DNA of 64,000 nt from Hedera helix (Eukaryota > Streptophyta > Magnoliopsida > Apiales > Araliaceae), in assembly GCA_947179155.2 (NCBI GenBank), contig OX359273.1:16056001-16120000 (forward strand). Direction: 5' to 3'. Both the position numbers and the translations under genes were made by a program. The first letter of the stretch is position 1. Each line of letters begins with the position of its first letter. Of the stretch, positions 23,786 through 36,008 are shown piece by piece. The notes beneath the pieces are model-generated. The model was given only the letters and a program-made list of their open reading frames with translations, was not told the origin of the DNA and searched no databases.

Positions 23786-23796
23786 AAGTGGGAGAT
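23786..23796 (+). promoter_or_regulatory. polypurine tract of copia-2
   Basis: AAGTGGGAGAT immediately before the TGAAAG of the 3' LTR, identical to 8040-8050. Confidence 0.85.
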
Positions 23797-25769
23797 TGAA
23801 AGTAATATGCCCTTAAGCCAATCACATTTGATGTGATAAGCATATACTTTGTAATCTTGTTCATTTATTAATAAAAGTATCAAGGCATTTCTTTATTCAT
23901 GATTAATTACTTGAATTCATCAAATGGATAAACCCATAGTTTTTGAGCAATGCTTTTAGAACCATGATGAGGATCATGCTAATGAGATCTAAATTCAAGA
24001 TAGCTCAAAACTAAAATTGTTCCTAATCGTTGGATCACTAAAAAGGGGATTAGTAGATCCGGATAGATTGGTACGTACTATGCTTACTCTTATGAAGAGG
24101 ATGATTGATCTTATAATCATTTGTGTAGAGACACTAAAGCAAGTATGTAGGTGCTTATTAGAGAATAAGTTCACTGAATGTGACTCGCTCAAGGAACACC
24201 TAATGGAGTTTTACTTGTCTGTCAATAGGAGTTTTTTATGTGATAGTCGTAAAAGTGATACTTAGACTTGAGATCATCTTAGTATCTTATGTGTACTAAG
24301 TTATACTTTGACATATTTCTTAAGACCTATTGGTATATCAAAGGATATGATTGGGTATAATAAGGTACACATGGAGATTGGTGAATGATCAACAAAGGAT
24401 CTACCACTTTCAGTAAAGGGAGAGAATGTCCTGTGCGATTCAATAAGTGACAACTCAGAAATCCCTGGCTAGGGTTGGATGGAATTAGAAAGGAGTTTCT
24501 AATTTACATTAACTAGAGTTGTGTATTTGTGAATTGAAATGCATATAATCAAATAAATAAGACTTGACAGAAATTCCGTGTCTTATATTTGATTGGGACA
24601 TTGTATGGTAGAAGGATTGAATTGTACGGTAACTATTTGCTGAAAGGTTCTTTTACGATTAAATGTTGAAATCTATATTATCTGGAAAGTCGACTAATCG
24701 CTAAGGGGGCTTACCCTTATTGTGGAATAATTATTTATTCTGAATTAAAGAGTTAATTCGTAATAAATGAATTAGAATTGTTCGAATTTATTTATTATAC
24801 AACCGGTTTAATATGGAGAACCTAAATGGTCACACCGCAAAAGAATAATATTTATTTTAGAGGTGGATGGCATAATCGTAATAATAAATTAAGTATATTT
24901 AATTTATACTATGGTGATAGAATAAATTAAATAGCTTAATATTTATAATTTAGTATTTTAGAAATACTAATTATAAATTAATAAGAGGAGTCTTATTATT
25001 ATTATTATTACTATTATTATTATTACTACTAGTATTATTATTTAGTTCATAAATGGTTTAGGAATTAATTAAGAAGTAGTAATATTATTATTAAATAAAT
25101 AAGTTCCTAAATATTTTTGGAATTATAATTATAATAATAATTAATTAAGTTACTAAATGGTTTAGTAATTAATTAATAAGAAGTACTCTCATTATTAAAT
25201 AATTAAGTTCCTAAATAGTTTAGGAATTGTAATTAATTAATTTAGTTCCTAATTAAATTGGGAATTAACTTAAAACCCTAATCCTAAATAGTTTAGGAGG
25301 GTTGACTAGATCTATAAATAAGAGGAGTCTTATCATAGATCAAGGTTACACACTCTTTCATTAGAATAGTTAGAGTACTCCATAATTCTTTAGATCTAAG
25401 AGTTAGAGAGAGAGAGAATTAGGGCTAGCCACCCATGGTTTGGAGAAACCAAGATCCACTTCTTTAATTCATAGATCTTTTGGTGGATCACCTCTAGAGG
25501 CTTCACACTTGGGGAGCTAACATTGATCCGTGGAATCTAATCAGTGAATTTGAAGAAGAACGTGAGGGACTAAAGGGAGATGAACTTGTACCCGTGGAAG
25601 CTTGGTTCTACAAAGGTATAAATTATTTTATCATTTCTCAATTAATAATAGTCGCATAAGAAAGATCCGGATTATTGGTTTGTACAAAAATTTTAAAATC
25701 TGATTTTTATTGCTTCCGTTGCGCTTATATAATTTGATTATATTTATGCCATATTTTTGCAAACCAACA
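23797..25769 (+). repeat. copia-2 3' LTR (1973 bp)
   Basis: It pairs with 14300-16273. TATAAATA is at 25313-25320 and the hairpin array at about 25045-25300. Both LTR copies differ by scattered substitutions, so the insertion is older than element A. Confidence 0.93.
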
Positions 25770-25774
25770 TGTAA

Positions 25775-25965
25775 GATAAATAAACACATTTATGGACCAC
25801 ATTATGGTCAATGAATGTGTTTAAAGGTTAAAAGTTATATTTTAACGCACGAAATCGCCGTTATGATGCTTTATGATTATATAATATGATTTTAAGACTA
25901 ATAATTATGTTATCCAGATGTAATTGGAATTGAATAAGGAATGATGTGGTTTCGGTAGCGTTACA
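25775..25965 (+). mobile_element. 5' LTR of gypsy element E, right fragment
   Basis: The 3' end of the LTR interrupted by copia-2. It ends GCGTTACA directly before a primer site. Confidence 0.75.
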
Positions 25966-25966
25966 G

Positions 25967-25980
25967 TTGGTATCAGAGCA
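25967..25980 (+). promoter_or_regulatory. primer-binding site of element E (initiator-Met tRNA)
   Basis: TTGGTATCAGAGCA one base after the LTR end. It contains the 12-nt TGGTATCAGAGC complementary to the plant initiator tRNA-Met 3' end, as in element A. Confidence 0.85.
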
Positions 25981-26786
25981 GATAGATTATAGACCTGATG
26001 TAGGAGTACCTTAGGCTATGACCTTTGTGAGAAAGAAGGAAATAATAAAGAAAAGGACTCTAGAGGAGTTGAGTAATAAAAAAATGAATTTTGGGAATTC
26101 AGGATTAAGAAATGTAAATGATATCTTAAGATAAGATATTAAAAAGTAGTAAAAAGGGCTATGAGATCATAAATGATCAAATATAAGGGACTCTTGATGA
26201 GTCGTAAATGGTAAGATAAGATTAAGAGACTTTTGATGAGTTATAAATTGTCAGATATGAATAAAAGTGACTCTTGATGAGTCGTGAACAGTAAGATATG
26301 AATTGATGAAATTCATATCAAGTAAAGGAAAAAGCTAAGTAAGGACAAGTTAAGGAAATGTTAGGGTGTGTAGGATTTTTCATTGAGGACTCATGATAGT
26401 GGCTGAGTTGTACACTTCCTTGTATAGGCGGGTATTTGTACTTGGTTTCACGACCACTTAGCTTCCTATAATGATAATTAGTGGAGATCCAGCGTCACGG
26501 TACTGGTTATGTATGTTGAGAAGGTAATTCTTTTCTTCTACATGTACCTAATACATAGGAAGTGAGAAGGATTAAGTGAAAAAGATTAAGGTTAATTGCG
26601 TGTTTTGAAAACCCAAACATATGGTAAGTTCGTGACTCATAAGAATATGGTGGAGCCCCTCAACGAATGAGCGACTTTGGCCTGACTAGGACAAGCTCCT
26701 CAAACCATATGATTGTGGTAAGTTCCTGAGCCCAAATGCATGGCAATCCACTCTTCTAGCTATGCTAGATCATCAAAGTTTTAAAA
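25981..26786 (+). mobile_element. internal leader fragment of gypsy element E
   Basis: Non-coding sequence downstream of the primer site, cut off by element C at 26787. It holds three hairpin repeats (26189-26283). I see no gag frame. The remainder of E, if it exists, lies beyond C. Confidence 0.6.
26189..26283 (+). repeat. three hairpin repeats, about 40-bp period, in E leader
   Basis: GACTCTTGATGAGTC at 26189-26203 and 26269-26283; GACTTTTGATGAGTT at 26228-26242. The middle copy can still pair as RNA through G-U pairs. Confidence 0.75.
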
Positions 26787-27969
26787 TGAGACGACCCCAA
26801 ATCCGGGTTCCATAATCTCGGGTTTGGTTCTCACTGTACAATACTTAATAACAATTAAATAGATAATTTGCATTTAAACATCGCGGAATAATACAAAAGG
26901 TTCCTTATAAAAAGGCTACAATACCTAAGGTCGATTAACCTTAACATCAACAGTTCCTATCTTAAGGAATTACAAAAGTTTTACCAACAGTAATTACATA
27001 TTAAACATTTAATTAACATGCATAAATTAAGCTCTGGCTTTGCCTTTTCCCTTGTCCTTGGAGCATTCGGGTCTCGCTGAAAATGGTTCATGATATAGTA
27101 AGGGTGAGCAACTGGTTTGCTCAGCAAGTTTAAGAACAATCATAGAGATTTATTATATCATGAGTGAAAGGGGAATAACATCAAGTGCTTTAACAATAGA
27201 TATGTTGATTTTGAAAGAAACAAGACTCAAATTTCATTGAACAAGAATATTTGAATCTTAAATGCTGAGTGGTCACCAAGGACCCTGAACTAACGAGGGT
27301 ATAATAGAGTTTCCTCTAACCCTTTCAGTAGTTTGGTTTTCAAGGGGATCAGCTTATTCAACCTCCTGTATATGCATTACATTTAGTCTTCTAGCGCCAA
27401 AGTCGGTTTCCCGACATAAAATCCCCTTTATCTAGGGTTGTTCAATTCTCAGACTTAATATAAGAATCCGCACTAAGCAATGGTTTAGATAAGCTTTTAA
27501 AAGTATTCAAGTTATTGAATTTATAAACGCAATGTCTAGCTGAACAATTAGCTTTAGACATTTTTAATTCAGTTTATGAATCAAGAACTATTAAGCTTCA
27601 AATACAATAGGTACGATTTTATAAACAATATGGATGTAAAATAATTTTAAATAATTAAACCACTAAAAGCTTTAGCAATAATTTCAAGTATAGAAAATCG
27701 TTCAACAATAATTGAGTAGGGTTAGAGAACTTGCCTCATGCGTAGTCTACGACTAACCAATTCAATTTAATATCCCTTGAACGGACCAATCAATTAATCA
27801 ATTTGATCTTAAATTAGTATCATATACATATTCGTATGATAACATTTATAACTCTTACGAACCACATAATTATATAATTACGGGTTTATAAACACTTAGG
27901 AAATATTATCACTACATGATAATCTTTCAAACACATAAAATCTATATTAATTATTTAATATAGTTCATA
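26787..27969 (-). mobile_element. 3' LTR of gypsy element C, piece 1 (LTR 3' end)
   Basis: It starts on the + strand at TGAGACGACCCC, the outer end of a minus-strand LTR. It is interrupted by B at the TCATA duplication (27965-27969). The pieces at 54964-55217 and 60216-62366 complete a 3588-bp LTR, close to the 3587 bp of the B right LTR. The + flank before it is TAAAA; its partner is outside the window. Confidence 0.88.
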
Positions 27970-29214
27970 TGTGACGACCCCAAATCCCAGTTCTTTAACC
28001 TCGGGTTTCGTTCTCACTGTACAATATTTAACAACAATTAAATACATAAATTGTATTCAAACTTTGCGGAATAATACAAATGGTTCCTTATCAAAATGCT
28101 ACACTTCCCAAGGTCTATTAACCTTAATCGTAATATTACATATCTTAAGGAAAATACAAAAGATTTACAAAGGAATTACATAACAGTAATTTAAATCTAG
28201 CATGCATCTACTAATCTACGCATTTGCTTTCCCCTTGCCTTTGTCTGGTTTAGAACATTCGGACTTAGCTGAAATATAGTCATGATATAGCAAGAATGAG
28301 CAACTAAATAGCTCAACAAGTCTATAAACAACAACATAAGATATATCATGATGAAGAAAAATAACTTTAAGGTTTTCAACAATAACAATTGTGAAAGATA
28401 TCAAGAATCAAAGTTCCATATCAAAATGGATTGACTCTTTACTGCTGAGTAGTCTTTAATGACCATGAACTGCTTCTAAGGTAGAACAGACATACAATAT
28501 CTGACACCTTGTTAAAAATAACGGGACACTCGAGGGGATCAGTCATTTTATGTCCTATGTATATGCATAACATTTAGATTTCTTGCGCAAATTCGGTTTC
28601 CCGACAAATAAAAATCTCCTTTAACTAGGGTTGTTCATACTTAGTCGTAAATAAGAATCCGCACCAACAATTGATTTGGATAAGCTTTTACAATATTCAA
28701 TTTGATGAATTTAAACATGCATTGTCTAGCTGGAACAATTAGCTTAGACTTTCTTAAACAATTCTTGAATTAATGAACTATAACAGTTGCAAAGGCACTA
28801 TGTGCGAATACAATACAATAATGATGTGAAGTAATTTTCGATAATTAATTCACTCAAAGGTCTGTCAAATAACTACGAGTGTAGAATACTTGCTCAACAA
28901 TAATTGAATTGCTCTATGTAAATACGGTTGAAGAATACTTGCAACAATAAATATAATTTAGGTTATGAATAACTTGCCTCGTGCGTTATCTACGGCTAAC
29001 CAATTTAATTTAATAATCCTTGAACGGACCTAACAATTAAATTAGTTTGATCTTAAATTAGTATCATATACACATGAGTATGATGACCTTTATAACTCTT
29101 ACGAACCACATAATTGAATAGTTACGGTTATTTAAACACTTAGGAAATATTATCACTACTTGATAATATTTCATACCCAAAGAACCTATATTAACTATTT
29201 AATATAGTTCAAAC

Positions 29215-29900
29215 ACTTATATAATATTATTAACAATTTAAAAATATTTTATTAGCCTTGTACTATTATTCATCATTTAATAATAATACTTTATAAATCT
29301 TCTAAGATTAACTAATATTATTAATCATTTAATAATATTTATTCATTATCTAATATTATTAACTATTTAATAATATTTTATTAAGTATCTAATATTATTA
29401 ATCGTTTAATAATATTTTAATCATTCTCTAATATTATTAATTATTTAATAATATTTTATTAATTATATAATATTATTAACTATTTAATAATATTTTATTA
29501 AGTATCTAATATTATTAATCATTTAATAATATTTTTTTAATTATCTAATATTATTAATCATTTAATAATATTTTATTAACTATCTAATATTATTAATTAT
29601 TTAATAATATTTTATTCATATTCTAATATTATTATTTATTTAATAATATTTTATTAATTATATAATATTATTAATCATTTAATAATATTTTAATCATTAT
29701 CTAACATTATTAATTATTTAATAATATTTTATAAATTATCTAATATTATTAATCATCTAATAATATTTAATTCATATTCTAATATTATTATTCGTTTAAT
29801 AATATTTTATTGACTTTATAATATTATTACACATTTAATAATTTTTTAATGATTTTCTAATATTATTATTTATTTAATAATATTTTATTAATTTTATTAT
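29215..29900 (-). repeat. 39-bp tandem AT palindromes, about 17 units
   Basis: Each 39-bp unit contains AATATTATTAA, a 4-nt centre and TTAATAATATT. The homologous array in the right LTR of B is at about 52615-53215, and C carries parts at 54970-55217 and 60216-60430. Confidence 0.88.
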
Positions 29901-30097
29901 ATTATTAATTCAATAATAATATTTGTACACTTTTAATTATAAAATCAATTATATACATCTTTAAAAATATATTTATTAAGTTCAAAAATAATAAAATATT
30001 TTTTAGAATATTTTTCATTTTCTGATCCGAACCTGACCCGACCCGACCCGACCCGGTTCGAATTTCTTATTTTTCTGGAAACAGTGGATGGTGCCCC

Positions 30098-30127
30098 GGC
30101 GCAGTGTTTTGTTCTGCACACTGCGCC
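30098..30127 (-). repeat. GC-rich stem in B LTR
   Basis: GGCGCAGTGT at 30098-30107 and ACACTGCGCC at 30118-30127 form a 10-bp stem with a 10-nt loop in an AT-rich LTR. The other B LTR keeps most of the stem near 53392-53421. Confidence 0.7.
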
Positions 30128-30933
30128 CCGGTGCCGACTAGCAGAAATATTTTCCAATTTTTAATTTTTGACAGTTTTGATACTTTTGGTTCAAACATTA
30201 ATAAAATGAAATCTACACATCCAAATAACACCAAATCAGTGTTGATGTGTTCCTAACTTCTTGTTTTACAATATTTCATGGTTCGATCACCTTTTTGAAA
30301 ACGTTTTACATGAAATTTACGGATCGAACTACCTAGGGTTTAAAAACGACATCTTTTGCGGTAAAAACTATAACTTATTTATTATTCAATATTTTTGAAA
30401 GTTTCAAGTTGGGTTTTCTTTAAAACTCATATATCTAGCTTTCTAGCCATAAAAATCCAATTTCCAACTTGTACATTTCAAAATACAACATTAAACACAA
30501 CATGCTTAGCTAGGTTTTACCGGTAAAAATTAAAATGAGCATTTCTTGCATTTTTATGCAATCTATACATACCAAAACATGATATAACCACATCAAACTA
30601 ATAATATGCATGTATTACATAGTTAAAGACTTCTAGATCATCAAAACAAGTTTTGATCGGTTAAAATTGATTTTAACCGTTCAAAATCGTTCTAGACTAC
30701 AAACTGAAATGCAGGGAGTTTAGAGCACTTTAAAATCTTGAGGTCTTGGATGGTCTTCTTCTCCTCCTACCGAAGTATGTTGTGAAGCTAGTGGACATTC
30801 ACCAAGCTCAACCTCTAGCCCTTTTCTCACAACTTTCAAGTGTATTTTTATCTCTCTCTCAAATGCTTTATATTTTTCTTTCTAGGAATGCTTCAAATGA
30901 ACTAACCAACATCACCAAGGTTGTGGAGTGTCT

Positions 30934-30941
30934 TATTTATA
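30934..30941 (-). promoter_or_regulatory. TATA box of B 3' LTR
   Basis: TATAAATA on the minus strand, about 730 bp into the LTR. Its equivalent in the 5' LTR is at 54228-54235. Confidence 0.7.
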
Positions 30942-31291
30942 GCCAAATGCTAATCATCCATTAGCTATCTTAATTCACCAATGTTGGTGAATTTAGAGCT
31001 TAATCTAGCTTACTATTGCATGGATGAACATTGTGACTGACTAGGTGATTGACTAGGGTTCTTGGCCAACCTTGTCATAGTGTAAGTTAGAAGCAACATG
31101 AAAATCAAGCAACCCCCAAATGGGGCCCCCTCCCAACCGGCCAAATGGCCATTTCTATGCCATTTTTTCTTTAATTTTTCTACTTTAATTATACATATAT
31201 ACATCTATATATGTATATTCATATATGTAACAATTTTAACTAATTTTGGCTTCCTATTGTGCTCCACTTTGGAATTTAGGATTAAATACAT

Positions 31292-31437
31292 TGGGCTCAT
31301 TCATTTAATTGGTTTGGGCTCAATTTAATTAACACATTGGGCTAACATTTAAATAACTATGCTACCTTTAATTAAATTAAGCATTGGGCTTGTTTAATTA
31401 ATTACATGGGCTAAGGTTTAATTTAATTACTTGGGCT
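31292..31437 (-). promoter_or_regulatory. array of six TGGGCT motifs in B U3
   Basis: TGGGCT on the + strand (AGCCCA on the element strand) at 31292, 31315, 31338, 31385, 31407 and 31432; spacing is 23, 23, 47, 22 and 25 bp. The motif matches the plant site II class (TGGGCY), known in other promoters as a TCP-factor target. Similar arrays are in A, C and D. Confidence 0.65.
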
Positions 31438-31674
31438 ACTAAGTAAATTTAATTGACCTAGTTTAACAATTCATTTGGATTTAAAATATAATCCAATTAG
31501 ATTTTCTTTAGTTAATTATAACCTCTTGCTTCATTGCTTTAAATAAATATACACATACACAAATATATCTATTTAATTATCTAATGCACAATTAATTAGT
31601 AGAAAATTTTTAATTCATTGCTAATTATATAATAATTATAATTACAATGTTTAATGAAATTCGTGGTCATTACA

Positions 31675-31687
31675 TTCTCCCCCTTAT
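31675..31687 (-). promoter_or_regulatory. polypurine tract of element B
   Basis: On the minus strand ATAAGGGGGAGAA directly precedes the LTR start TGTAATGACC. Confidence 0.9.
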
Positions 31688-31718
31688 AAGAATTCCGTCC
31701 CCAGAATTATAATTTTAA

Positions 31719-34700
31719 CTACTCAAAAAGATACGGATAGTTAGTCCTCATCTTTTCTTCAAGCACCCACATAGATTCCTCAGCGCTGTGGTTCCTCCAA
31801 AGGACTTTGACAGAATGTATAACCTTATTTCGCAATTTCTACTCTTTCCTATCTAATATCTGGATAAGAATTTCTTCATATGATAAGTTTTTTTCAACTT
31901 GTATTGGCTCATAGGATATGACATGCTTGTAGTTTGGTTTATATGGCCGCAACACTGACACGTGAAACACATTGTGAATATGCTCTAATTCAAGAGGTAG
32001 AGCTACCTCGTACGCCACACTTCACCCACTTTCTTAAATATCTCGAACGGTCCTATGAACCTCGGACTCAGCTTCCATTTCTTTCCAAATTGGATCATCC
32101 CCTTCCAAGGAGGTATTTTCATGAACACAAAACTTCCCACTTCGAAGTCTCGCTTCTGTCGATGTTGATCTGCATATTTCTTTTGACGGTCTTGACTTGC
32201 TACTAGTCGAGCTCTTATTACTTTGATAATTTCTATAGTCTGTTGAACCAATTCCGACCCCAACAGTCGACGTTCTCCTACCTCATCCCAACATAGAGGC
32301 GTTCTACATTTCCTTCCATACAAGGCTTCGTAAGGCGGCATGCCTATGCTTGCATGGTAACTGTTGTTGTAAGGAAACTCAACTAATGGTAGATGGTCTT
32401 CCCAACTGCCCTTGAAGTCCATCACACAGGCTCTGAGTATATCTTCCAATGCTTGAATTGTTCTCTCGCTTTGCCCATCAGTCTGCGGATGATACGCGGT
32501 ACTCATTCTCAGTTGTGTCTCCAATCTCTCCTGAAGACTTCTCCAAAATTTTAACGTGAAGCGCGGATCTCTGTCTGACACAATCGATACCGGCATTCAA
32601 TGTCTTGAAACTATTTATTTGATGTACAGTTTAGCCAACTGATCTAAACTGAATTTAATCTTGATCGGTAAAAAGTGCACTGACTTTGTTAGTCGATCCA
32701 CAATCACCCATATTGCGTCATATCCCTTTTGTGTTGCTGAAAGTCCTACTACAAAATCCATTGTTATATGCTCTCATTTCCACTTAGGAATTTCTAACGC
32801 TGTAATAATCCACTTGGTCTCTGATGTTCGGCCTTTACCCTTTGACAAGTTAGGCATCGGCTGACACATTTTGCAACCTCCCTTTTTAAATTCGGCTACC
32901 CAAAATGCTAACGTAGATCTTGATACATTTTCGTACTCCCCGGATGTATCGAGTATCTCGTACTGTGAGCCTCTTGCAAAATCTCCTATCGTAATTCAAG
33001 CACTAGCGATACCCAAACACGATTTTCAAACTGCAGCAATCCCATGCTATCCATTTTGAATTTGACCTCTTCTCCTTCGGTCATTCTCATCCTTATTCTG
33101 ACACACTCTTCATCTTTGTCTTGAGCCTTTTTCACCTTATCTAACAAGGTTGGGCTCGCTTTCACTTCCATTGACTCATTTGGATTTCTCACCTCCAACT
33201 CCATTCGAGCCATCTCTTGAACCAATTGTTCTTATTCTGTTAATATGAATAATTTCTCCCTGCCCTTTCTACTTAGAGCATTTGCTACTACGTTGGCCTT
33301 GCCGGGATGGTATAAAATTTCACAATCATAATCTTTGATCAACTCCAACCATCTCTGTTGCCTCATGTTCAACTCATTTTGGGTGAAGATATACTTCAGA
33401 CTTTTATGATCTGTGAATATCTCACACTTTTCTCCGTATAAATAATGCCTCCAAATCTTAAGGACAAGCACTACCACTGCCAACTCTAAATCGTGGGTAG
33501 GGTATCCCTTCTCATAATCCTTTAATTGTCTTGATGCATACACAACGACCTTGTCGTTCTGCATAAGCACACAGCTAAGTCCCTTGTGCGATGCATCACC
33601 GTAGACCGTAAAACCTCCCGTTTCGTTTGGTAAAGTTAATACAGGTGCTTCACTAAGTCTTTTCTTTAGCTCCTGAAAACTTTCCTCAGACTTCTCCGTC
33701 CATACATATTTCACTGTCTTCCTCGTCAAATTGGTTAACGGCGTTGCTATCTTCGAAAAGTCTTTAATTAATCTCTGATAGTAACCCGCTAGACCTAAGA
33801 AACTTCTAACCTCCATCGGCGTCCTTGGTTGTTCCCAATTCATCATCGCTTCTACCTTTACTGGATCTACTGAAACTCTCTCATTGTCAATAACATGACC
33901 TAAAAATTGAACTATCTCTAACCAGAATTCACATTTCGAAAATTTAGCATACAACTGCTCCTTCTGTAATATCTCCAACATAAATCTTAAATGTTCGGCA
34001 TGTTCCTCCTCCGTCTTAGAATACACCAAAATATCGTCAATGAACACAACTACAAATTTATCCAAGTACTACATGAATATTCTGTTCATCATGTTCATAA
34101 ATGCAGCTGGCGCATTCGTTAGTTCAAACGACATTACCAGAAACTCATAATGCCCATATCGAGTTTTGAATGTCGTCTTGGGTACATCCTCCTTCTTGAC
34201 TTCCAACTGATGATAACTAGTCCTCAAGTCAATCTTTGAAAAGTACTTTGCCCCTTTCAATTGATCGAAAAGATCGTCAATTCGTGGCAACGGGTACTTG
34301 TTCTTAATTGTTACCTTATTCATCTCTCTATAATCCATACACAGTCTCATCGATCCATCCTTCTTCTTTACAAACAACACAGGTGCTCCCCATGAAGAAA
34401 CACTTGGCTAAATGTACTTATTATCCAACAACTCCTGCAATTGAACCATCAACTCCTTCATTTCTATTGGTATTTGCTCCATCTCGGGATTTACCATTTG
34501 CGTATCCACTACGTGAGCCAAATACCTTACACAACATTTCTTTAACAGTTTCTTGGCCTGCATCATCATCAGACATGAAGATTGTTTAGACGACTTGCTG
34601 CCATAAAATAAGACCTTAGACTTGTTCGGTGTCTTAAGGTGTATAGACTTTTTTTGACAATCAATTACTGTTCCGTGGTTAAACAACCAATCAATTTCAA

Positions 34701-36008
34701 GTATAACGTCAAACTCCCCCAAACATATCGGAATTAAATTTACACTCAACTTCTAACCCCCTGATTTCAGCACAACAGTTTCTATGTATATACTCTACAG
34801 GAATCACTTCTTTATTAGCAACTTCTATGTTCATTGGGTTCTCTAGTTTTTCTCTAGGCAAATCTAACCGTCTAGCGAAATCATCAGACACAAATGAACA
34901 GGTAACATCCGAATCAAACAATACATAAGCATTTATATCATTGATTGAAATAATACCTGACACCACGTCCTTAGAGTCTATGGCGTCCTGCACCGTCATG
35001 TTGAAAGTCCGTGCTACTGGTTTGTTCTGTGGCACCGGGCTTCCAATGGTAAGTTTGTTGTTGCTGTTTCCCTTATAGCCAAAACTCCCTCCGGTATTCT
35101 TCCTCTTTGGACAATCCTTCAACTGATGGTCCATGGCTCCGCATAAGAAACAACCTTTCCTGTTAGGTGTGGGACAACTAGGTGCGATGTGCCCTTCTTG
35201 TCCACAGTTGTAGCAGACATTTCTTCCTTTCATGCACTCCCCCGTGTGGTTCTTTCTGCACTGACTATATTTGTTCGCTTTCCTTGGTTCGCTTCCCTGG
35301 GGTGTCCCCGAACTGCTGCTGTTGTTGTTCCATTTTCTTTTGTTAGAGTTACTGCCTCCACTGCTGCCTTCTCGATTTTCTCCATCGTTTTTCTTCTTGT
35401 TCCGTTCCTGGTTGTGCTTGTTTAAGGCTTCATTTCCACCTTCAGCTATGATAGCTTTCTCCAGTAACGTTGCAAAATTTATAATCTAGAGAACAACTAC
35501 CCGACTATAAACCCACGGTTTCAGCCCCTGCTCAAATCTTCTGGTGCGTCTCGCCTCAGTGTCCACCTAATGTGGAGCAAATCTGGCCAATTCATTTAAC
35601 TTGGCGGCATAGTAAGATACGGACAAGTTACCCTGTTTGAGTTCTAGGAATTTGACTTCCATCCTGGCTTGTGTACTTTATGGGAAGTAGTTCTCCAAGA
35701 ACACTTCCTTGAATGGCGCCCATGCGATCGTTCCCTCCCCTGCTCTACTTTTGTTTATCTTTCACCAGTGGTTGGCCTCCCCTTTCATCATAAAGGTAGT
35801 AAATGAGGTCATTTGCTCCTCCGCGACTCATGCGACCTCGAAGACTTTTTTTCATCTCCTCTAACTAGGTCTGTGCTTCTATAGGATCCATTGTCCCTCA
35901 GAATTCGGGTGGTCTTATCAGTTTGAAATCTTTGAAGTTAGCTATTAGAGTGGCAGGGTTTGGTACTCCAGCAGCTTCTGCGTTTCGTCCGCAGAATGCT
36001 CCCATTAG
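31719..36008 (-). pseudogene. element B gag-pol remnant
   Basis: Homologous to the A Gag-Pol but split into fragments. Going along the minus strand: gag and zinc knuckles (about 36008-35100), protease and linker (35080-34408), RT start (34380-34069), RT end with FIDDILVYS plus RNase H (34065-33232), linker (33225-32986), integrase core (32596-32003) and a chromodomain region ending at TAG 31719-31721. The protease motif is D-S-D instead of D-S-G, about 45 residues before the RT are deleted, and frameshifts and stops separate the pieces. Unlike A, the C-terminal chromodomain region keeps glutamate where A has a stop. Its gag start lies across A, at 49909-50012. Confidence 0.9.

Larger units (their letters stand above)
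14300..25769 (+). mobile_element. complete Ty1/copia element copia-2
   Basis: It is flanked by perfect TGTAA duplications (14295-14299 and 25770-25774). The order is 5' LTR, putative primer site, leader with an inverted solo copia LTR, gag, pol, polypurine tract and 3' LTR. It inserted into the LTR of E. Coding frames are broken, and many lesions are identical to those of copia-1 although the insertion site differs. Without the inserted solo LTR and its duplicated target it would be about 9.6 kb. Confidence 0.94.
27970..31674 (-). repeat. element B 3' LTR (3705 bp)
   Basis: Bounded by TGTGACGACCCC and GGTCATTACA on the + strand. It includes an AT-palindrome array, a GC-rich stem, a TATA box and a TGGGCY array. 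Short ORFs inside it (for example 28197-28404, 30746-30964) have no recognisable domain. Confidence 0.93.

Noticed and set aside
29215..29900. CRISPR-like regular array of 39-bp units
   Set aside because: Units are contiguous diverged tandem copies with no unique spacers, lie inside an LTR and have no cas genes nearby.
32003..35489. Series of B ORFs that could be read as separate genes
   Set aside because: They are collinear fragments of one gag-pol separated by frameshifts, stops and a deletion.
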